Shown in pieces: positions 59,113 through 64,000 of a stretch of DNA of 64,000 nucleotides. The notes below the pieces were generated by a model, which saw nothing but the letters and a program-made list of their open reading frames with translations, did no database searches and was not told where the DNA came from. Each line of letters starts with the position of its first letter. The stretch's first letter is position 1. Source of the stretch: Nannocystis sp. RBIL2. GTDB lineage: Bacteria; Myxococcota_A; Polyangia; Nannocystales; Nannocystaceae. The stretch is taken from the NCBI RefSeq assembly GCF_026626745.1, contig NZ_JAPNJW010000002.1, forward strand, positions 2,070,151-2,134,150. Reading direction: 5' to 3'. The translations under genes were made by a program, and so were the position numbers.

Positions 59113-60657
59113 CTACTGCGGGATGATCGCCTTGCAGATGCCCGCGTCGCACACGAGCGGCGGGCAGCAATCGTCGTCGACCACGCACGGGCCGCAGGTC
59201 CCTCCTGGGGTGCACGCGGGGGTAGGGTTGGCGCAATCGTGGCAGTCGCCGCAGCCTTGATCGGGCGGGTCGCAGCCGTCGAGCTCGAGGATCGCCTGGT
59301 CGTAGTGGACCACCAGCGGGCTCGCCAGCTGCAGCCCGCCGACGAACAGCGAGCCCCAGATCTCCGACATGTTGTTGGCCGTGAACACCGCGTTCGGCTG
59401 GTACAGGTTGGCCCCGAGAGTGAAGTTGCTGGCGAACTTGAACGCCCCGCCGACGTAGATCCGCGTCGCCGCCGGCCGCTTCGGGTCGCCGATCGTCGCC
59501 ACATTGTTAAAATTGGCGTTACCGGCGATGAACAGGTCGAGCTCTGCCTCGGGCGCGAGCGTGATGTGGAACGCCCCCGCGTTTTGCACGTCGCCGGCCA
59601 CCGCGATCACCGTGCGCCCGGTCAGCGTGATGTCGAGGCTGCTGTTGCTGTCGATCCCCGTGAAGAAGTAGCGGCCGCACGGCAGCTCGATCGACTTCGG
59701 CTGCGGCAGCCCGACCAGCTCGTCGGGCGCGATCGGCAGGGCGTCGTTGTCGTTGTCCTGCATGTAGCCGCTGACGATCTTCGGCACGTCGATGAGGTCC
59801 TCGCAGTCGCACGGCGTCTTGACCTCGACCTGCTCCTTGATCGTCGCCCCCAGCACCTTCGCCCCTTGGTTCATCTTGTTGGGCAGGATGTGCAGGTCGC
59901 CGTCGATCGTCAGCGTCATGTTCTGCGCGAACAGGTTGCCCTCGGTGAACAGGTCGTCGGCCACGTGCGACGCCGAGCCGGCCGTCAGGTCGTCGCTGCA
60001 CTTGAGCTGCTGCGCCACCTCGTGGGCGTTGAACGTCTCGATCTTCCCGTCCACCCACAGCGACCCGCCGATGTCGACCATCGACGCCGCCTTGTACGGC
60101 CCGTTGACCCCGACCGAGCCGCCGTCCATCGGCACCATGTTCGGGTCGTTGCTGTCGAACGAATCGGTCCTCAGGCTGTTGTTCGCAGTCAGCCCGCTGC
60201 ACGAGCAGATCGCGAACAAGAACGTCTTCTTGCCGAGGTCGCCGGTGCACGTAACCTCGTCGCCGGGCAGCAGGATGCCGCCCTCGCCCTCGCAGAAGTC
60301 GACCGCCCCGGTGGTCCCGCCCGTCGTCTCCCCGCTCGTCGTCTCCCCGCTCGTCGTCGCGGTCGCCGTCCCCGTCGTGCTCGTGCTCGTGCCCGGGTTC
60401 GTCGTCGACGTCACCGGCTCGCCCGACGTGGGCCCGGTCGTCGACGTCCCCGTCGAATCACTGACCCCGCCGCTCGCAGTCGTCCCCGTCGTCGGCACGT
60501 CCGTGCTCGTGCTGCCCGTCCCCGTCGCCGTGACGGTCGAGCCGGTCATCGTCGTGCCTGCGCTGAGCCCCGTCCCGGTCCCGCCGCTGTCGTCGCCCGA
60601 ACCACCGCAGGCCGCCATCGCCATCGCCACCCACAAACTCGCGCCGCGTCTCGCCAT
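59113..60657 (-). CDS. Large lipoprotein with Thr/Ser linker and beta-helix-like body
   Basis: This 514-residue protein is read from ATG 60657; a longer frame to 60804 would lose the signal. The lipobox is at about 17 (MAACGGSG). A Thr/Ser/Gly-rich linker (about 20-120) follows. The body (about 120-440) is beta-rich with repeated GxxWVDGKIETFNA-like turns (DLHILPNKM, VIAVAGDVQ, IYVGGAFKFAS). The C-terminus is Cys-rich with Dickkopf-like spacing (CGPCVVDDDCCPPLVCDAGICK). It resembles polymer-forming or adhesive surface proteins of Nannocystis-type organisms. Function unknown. Confidence 0.8.
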   Translation of the reverse strand: MARRGASLWVAMAMAACGGSGDDSGGTGTGLSAGTTMTGSTVTATGTGSTSTDVPTTGTTASGGVSDSTGTSTTGPTSGEPVTSTTNPGTSTSTTGTATATTSGETTSGETTGGTTGAVDFCEGEGGILLPGDEVTCTGDLGKKTFLFAICSCSGLTANNSLRTDSFDSNDPNMVPMDGGSVGVNGPYKAASMVDIGGSLWVDGKIETFNAHEVAQQLKCSDDLTAGSASHVADDLFTEGNLFAQNMTLTIDGDLHILPNKMNQGAKVLGATIKEQVEVKTPCDCEDLIDVPKIVSGYMQDNDNDALPIAPDELVGLPQPKSIELPCGRYFFTGIDSNSSLDITLTGRTVIAVAGDVQNAGAFHITLAPEAELDLFIAGNANFNNVATIGDPKRPAATRIYVGGAFKFASNFTLGANLYQPNAVFTANNMSEIWGSLFVGGLQLASPLVVHYDQAILELDGCDPPDQGCGDCHDCANPTPACTPGGTCGPCVVDDDCCPPLVCDAGICKAIIPQ

Positions 60658-61297
60658 ATCCTCGCAGACTATCGAGCCCTGCCCGATCGCCGCAATGTAA
60701 GTCTCGGAGCCCGGCGTGCGATATCCGGGTCTCGTGAATGCCGCCATCGCAGCGCCTCGCCGCGGACCGGCCTGCCGCGGAGGATCGGGCGCGCCGACCG
60801 CCAACCGTCCGAACGAGGGGTTCCCCGAAGGATCTCACAAACCGCGGCGAATCGCGTCATGACGCCGACTATGGACAATCGGGCCGAACACGAGTGCGCT
60901 CTCGGCACCGCGGCCGCGGACGAGTGGCTCGCGCAGTCCCCCGCAGATTGTGCAGAGTGCATCCCGCGCTCGTTCGATTCCGCCGGGATTCGAGAATCAT
61001 CGATCCGGCAGCGAAGAAAGTTTCATCCGTTTCACCGAGCGGACGCCACAATACCAGCCCCGCGCGGCGCTAGGCGACGGTCGCATCGACCGAGCTCGAC
61101 CTCGCCGCGCGCGCGATGCTCACCGCGTATTCGGACATGTCGCATCCGACATGTCTTTCAGGTCAGACGGATCCGCTCGGCGCAGCTCGCCCGCGCGCGG
61201 CGGCTCTCGCACCAGGTCGGCCCCCGAGCGCGAGGTGTCGCGGCAGCGCCGACGTGGCCCCCACAAGGCCGTGGCCGACTGGTTTGTTGTAGGCTTC
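60658..61297. other. 640-bp gene-free region
   Basis: No gene supported; the long plus-strand open frame continuing into the FGE-type gene has no coding character before about 61298. Contains a two-unit CATG-14 run (61136, 61150, then CAGA at 61164). The AT-richer patch AAGAAAGTTTCATCCGTTTC (61015-61034) may hold a promoter for the next gene. Confidence 0.5.
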
Positions 61298-63358
61298 GTG
61301 CCAGGTACCGACTTGGTCGCCGCCCGAAATATCCCGCCGTGGATCCTGCTACTGCTCGGTTGCGCCCCCTCCCCGGCGCCCGTCGGCGAGCAGGAGCCGG
61401 CGGTCGCCGGCCCTTGTCCCGCCGACATGCGCCGCATCGCCGGCGGAGACGGGATCGCCGAGTTCTGCCTGGATACCGTCGAGGTCAGCTCGGTGAACTA
61501 CCGCGCGTGCTTCACGGCCGGCGTCTGCAGCGCTCCGACCGCGGGAGACGGTCATGGTTGCAATCACTTCGACCCGCCGAGCGAGGAGCCGATCGGCTGC
61601 GTCAGCTTCGACCAGGCGCAGACCTACTGTCATTGGCTGAGCAGACGCCTCCCGAGCGAGCGCGAATGGGCCTGGGCTGCCCAGGGCGGCCCCCGTCGCA
61701 CCACATTTCCGTGGGGCGACGCCGATGACGGCCGGGCGTGCCTCGATCGCAGCGAGGACGCCGGGCCGTGCCTGGTCGGCCGCACCGCGGACGCCAGCCC
61801 CGAAGGCGTGCACGACCTCGCCGGCAACGTCGCCGAGTGGACCGTGCGCGAGGATGGCGGCGGCAGCTTGCGGGGCGGCGTCTGGCGTTATCGATGGGAG
61901 CCCGACGCGGACGCTCGCCGCCTCCCGCAGGTCTCGCTAACGAGCGGCTTCCGTTGCGCCGTCGAGCTCGCCTATGCGCATACCCTGGCGGTCCCGCGAC
62001 CGACCAGCCTCGCCGCCCCGGCACGCGAACCCCTCGTCGACCTCGCGTGGGCGCCGGCGCCGGTGCCTGCGCCCGCGTGGCCCCTCGACCAACTCGACGT
62101 GCTCGGTCAGCAGCCCGTCGCCGAGCCACGCTGGTCCGAGCTCGCCGACGGCCGATTCCTGCCCTTCGTGCCGGCCGCTCCGTCCGCACACGGCCTGCGC
62201 GGCGCGGTCGATCGCTCTGCCTTTCCCGCGAGCGCCGGCCGCTGTACCCCGCTCCGTGGCCTGCGCTCGCTCGTCGTCTTCGCCTGTGACGACGCCGAAC
62301 GCCGTCGGCTGATCGCCGTCGACCGCGAGGGAAAAAACATCCGCTGGCAGAACCCCTATCGCGGCCGCAAGCCGGAGCAGGACGTCCACTTCGGCCTGCA
62401 GACCTTGGTGATCGAGACGCGCGACGCGGGGGGCGCGGGCGAGCTGTTCGGCTACTCCCTGGCCACGGGCGAGCCGTTGTGGCGCAGCCCGCTCGCGCGC
62501 GACGATCGCACGTGGTTCCACGCTGGCGGCGTCTACCGGATCGACAGCCGTCTCAGCCGGCCTTTCCTGCGCGCGTGCGACCCTGCCAGCGGCGACATCC
62601 TCTGGAGCCGCGACGCCGGGTGCGGCCTTGTCCACGGGGAGGCGCTCGTGATCGAGGACGCGCGAGGCTTTCACCGCCTCGATCCCGCCACTGGCGCCGA
62701 GCTTGCGACGCTCGGCCCCCCGCGGAGCCACTGCGGGTCCGCGACCGATCTCTCCTCCGCCCCGCAGATCGCCGGCGGTCGTCTCCACGACTTCACACCC
62801 AGTCCGGAGTTCGCCGGAGGTCTGCGCGTGTTCGACCTGGCGACGGGACAGGAGCGATGGCGACGCGCGCACGTCGCTCCCGAGGACGTGGCGATCGACG
62901 CCGACGCCGTCTACCTCCTCGAAGACGACCACTTCCTCGCCCTCGATCCGGCGACCGGCGCCGTCCGGGTCACCCTCACGCTCCAGCGGAGCACCCGTGG
63001 GCCGCGCGTCTACGCCGTGGACGATCCGACCGGCCCGTGGGTCCTCGTCGACGGACTGCACCATGCGATCGCGCTCGGGCGGGCTCTCGGGCCGGTCGTC
63101 CCCGAGGAGTTCGTCGTCCAGGGTCGGATCGTCGGCGCCGGCCTGCCCCCCGCCGGTGACCTCTGGCACCTCGTCACTCTCGGCCCGCAGCACCTGCGAT
63201 TCGACGACCAGGGTCGGTTCGAGGCCCAGGGTACCCGCTCGGTCGGCACACGGCTCGCGCTCGAGTCGACCGAGCTGAACCTCGCCGCGGCGAGCATCAC
63301 CCTGGACGGCCGCCGTCGCTACGACCTCGGCACCGTCCGCGTCCGATCACGTCGTTAG
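61298..63358 (+). CDS. Lipoprotein with formylglycine-generating-enzyme-like domain and PQQ beta-propeller
   Basis: This 686-residue protein is read from GTG 61298 (TTG 61313 is an alternative). The lipoprotein signal ends at LLLGCAPSP. The FGE-sulfatase fold (about 45-225) has the family motifs CLDTVEVSSVNYRAC, GCVSFDQAQTYCHWLSRR, LPSEREWAWAAQGG, FPWGDADD, HDLAGNVAEWT and GFRCAV. The active-site Cys pair of true FGE is not obvious, so it is likely a binding or pseudo-enzyme module. The C-terminal 400 residues form a PQQ-like beta-propeller (LIAVDREGKNIRWQNP, FGYSLATGEPLWRSPL, RVFDLATGQERW). Exposed on the outer membrane or cell surface; role unknown. Confidence 0.82.
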   Translation: MPGTDLVAARNIPPWILLLLGCAPSPAPVGEQEPAVAGPCPADMRRIAGGDGIAEFCLDTVEVSSVNYRACFTAGVCSAPTAGDGHGCNHFDPPSEEPIGCVSFDQAQTYCHWLSRRLPSEREWAWAAQGGPRRTTFPWGDADDGRACLDRSEDAGPCLVGRTADASPEGVHDLAGNVAEWTVREDGGGSLRGGVWRYRWEPDADARRLPQVSLTSGFRCAVELAYAHTLAVPRPTSLAAPAREPLVDLAWAPAPVPAPAWPLDQLDVLGQQPVAEPRWSELADGRFLPFVPAAPSAHGLRGAVDRSAFPASAGRCTPLRGLRSLVVFACDDAERRRLIAVDREGKNIRWQNPYRGRKPEQDVHFGLQTLVIETRDAGGAGELFGYSLATGEPLWRSPLARDDRTWFHAGGVYRIDSRLSRPFLRACDPASGDILWSRDAGCGLVHGEALVIEDARGFHRLDPATGAELATLGPPRSHCGSATDLSSAPQIAGGRLHDFTPSPEFAGGLRVFDLATGQERWRRAHVAPEDVAIDADAVYLLEDDHFLALDPATGAVRVTLTLQRSTRGPRVYAVDDPTGPWVLVDGLHHAIALGRALGPVVPEEFVVQGRIVGAGLPPAGDLWHLVTLGPQHLRFDDQGRFEAQGTRSVGTRLALESTELNLAAASITLDGRRRYDLGTVRVRSRR

Positions 63359-63371
63359 GTGCTCCTCGGGA

Positions 63372-63399
63372 CACATCCCTCAGGACATGTCCTTCAGGG
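63372..63399. repeat. Two CATG-14 units between convergent genes
   Basis: Units at 63372 (CACATCC form) and 63386 (CATGTCCTTCAGGG), then CAGC at 63400. They overlap the stop codon of the minus-strand gene at 63394. Confidence 0.75.
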
Positions 63400-64000
63400 C
63401 AGCCTGATCCGCTGGCTCGGCGCGGGCTCGCCCGAGCGCGGCGGCTCCCACACCTTCTGGATGTAGCGCAGGTTGGCCGCCGAGCGCGCGTGTCGGGGCA
63501 GCGCCGACGTCGCCGCCACCAGCCCGAGCCCGACGATCGCCCCGACCAGCACCGCGATCCGGCCGCGCAGGCCGAGCGAGCGCGGCGTCGCCAGCACGAT
63601 CAGCCCGACCAGCCCCGCCAATACGATCCAGCCGACCCCGAGCCCCGGCAGTCCGAGCCTCCCCGTCAGCGTGTACGGCGCGAAGCCCTCGCTCCACAGC
63701 GGCAGCAAGATCTCCGGCACTGGTTGATACACGTTCGTCAGGTCGAAGTGCGGCCACAGGTTCGCCGCCAGCCCGTTCGTCACCAGCGACCCGCTCGCCA
63801 GCGCCGCCGCTGCGCCCAGGCCCAGAGTCGCCGCCCAGCTGCGCGGCGGCCCGGCCAGCGCGCGCGCGGCCCCGGCCGCCCAGCCGAGCGCCAGCGCCGG
63901 CAGCACCACCACCAGGTAGCGCGGCCCGACGCGCCAGCCGCCCTCGAAGTTGAGGCTCACGCACGCCAGCAGCACCGCCGTGAACGCCGCCAGTTCGACC
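63394..64000 (-). CDS. Polytopic membrane protein, C-terminal part (5' end outside the window)
   Basis: The frame is open at the window edge. The visible 202 residues contain about four transmembrane helices, a GGWRVGPRYLVVVLPALAL segment common in membrane glycosyltransferases of the PMT/ArnT superfamily, and a basic C-terminus. The catalytic N-terminal loops are off the window, so the enzyme type cannot be confirmed. A GTG at 63975 is internal, not the start. Confidence 0.6.
   Translation of the reverse strand, partial: VELAAFTAVLLACVSLNFEGGWRVGPRYLVVVLPALALGWAAGAARALAGPPRSWAATLGLGAAAALASGSLVTNGLAANLWPHFDLTNVYQPVPEILLPLWSEGFAPYTLTGRLGLPGLGVGWIVLAGLVGLIVLATPRSLGLRGRIAVLVGAIVGLGLVAATSALPRHARSAANLRYIQKVWEPPRSGEPAPSQRIRLP

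Noticed and set aside
60950..61297. Longer N-terminus for the FGE/beta-propeller lipoprotein
   Set aside because: The upstream frame is Arg/Ser/Pro-rich without homology and contains a repeat unit; the lipobox needs a start near 61298.

Overview
The window is very GC-rich, densely coded DNA on both strands, and reads like a chromosome segment of a predatory or gliding myxobacterium (Myxococcota), probably of the Nannocystis/Enhygromyxa/Plesiocystis side. The signs are lipoproteins with Thr/Ser/Gly-rich linkers, Cys-rich DUF4215-type repeats, C-terminal sorting tails of MYXO-CTERM type, several Hanks-type Ser/Thr kinases, an FGE-sulfatase/beta-propeller lipoprotein, and an oxidosqualene cyclase with the sterol-type DCTAE motif. 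The assignment is inferred from gene content only.

Layout. 1-8160: end of an Nma111/HtrA-like protein, a lipoprotein plus TonB-dependent receptor pair, a DUF1554 lipoprotein and two small exported proteins. 8278-10242: WD40-type protein. 10570-15239: heat-shock operon hrcA-grpE-dnaK-dnaJ (minus strand). 15320-17432: divergent LysR regulator and pirin (yhaJ/yhaK-like arrangement). 18041-21705: outer-membrane-like protein, lipoproteins and an amidohydrolase. 22157-28100: hemW, a Thg1-like protein, a membrane-anchored kinase, gpsA, a thioesterase. 28207-36627: a frameshifted Cys-rich gene, a kinase-macro-domain fusion, an M23 peptidase, a halogenase-like flavoprotein, an OPT transporter. 36801-41503: carA-pyrB, a CinA-like protein, a lipoprotein, TerC. 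41745-52773: two HEAT-repeat proteins, an ATP-grasp/ETF-like/DUF507 operon, NUDIX, DUF962 and the oxidosqualene cyclase. 52864-64000: apt, surE, tRNA-Pro(GGG), MerR, ihfA, a DUF2330 protein, a YndJ-like membrane protein, two large lipoproteins and the edge of a polytopic membrane protein.

The most striking property is not a gene. Nearly every intergenic gap, and many coding sequences, carry a 14-bp unit that I call CATG-14: CATG-TCC-NNNN-GGA. It recurs head to tail in exact 14-bp register (up to six full units plus degenerate ones). Each unit is palindromic twice over: about its CATG (GGACATGTCC) and about its four-base spacer (TCC-N4-GGA). Arrays abut stop codons, supply start or stop codons (carA, the flavoprotein gene, a HEAT-repeat gene), and run inside reading frames, where they encode linker- or loop-like peptides (TonB receptor, HemW, OPT transporter, ATP-grasp protein, M23 signal peptide). 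I do not recognise this as a named repeat family and regard it as the main candidate for an undescribed system.

Functional coherence is otherwise modest: a complete chaperone operon, the first pyrimidine steps (pyrB, carA), a possible sterol cyclisation step, and a large set of envelope and signalling proteins of unknown role. No CRISPR array, insertion sequence, phage or rRNA was seen.
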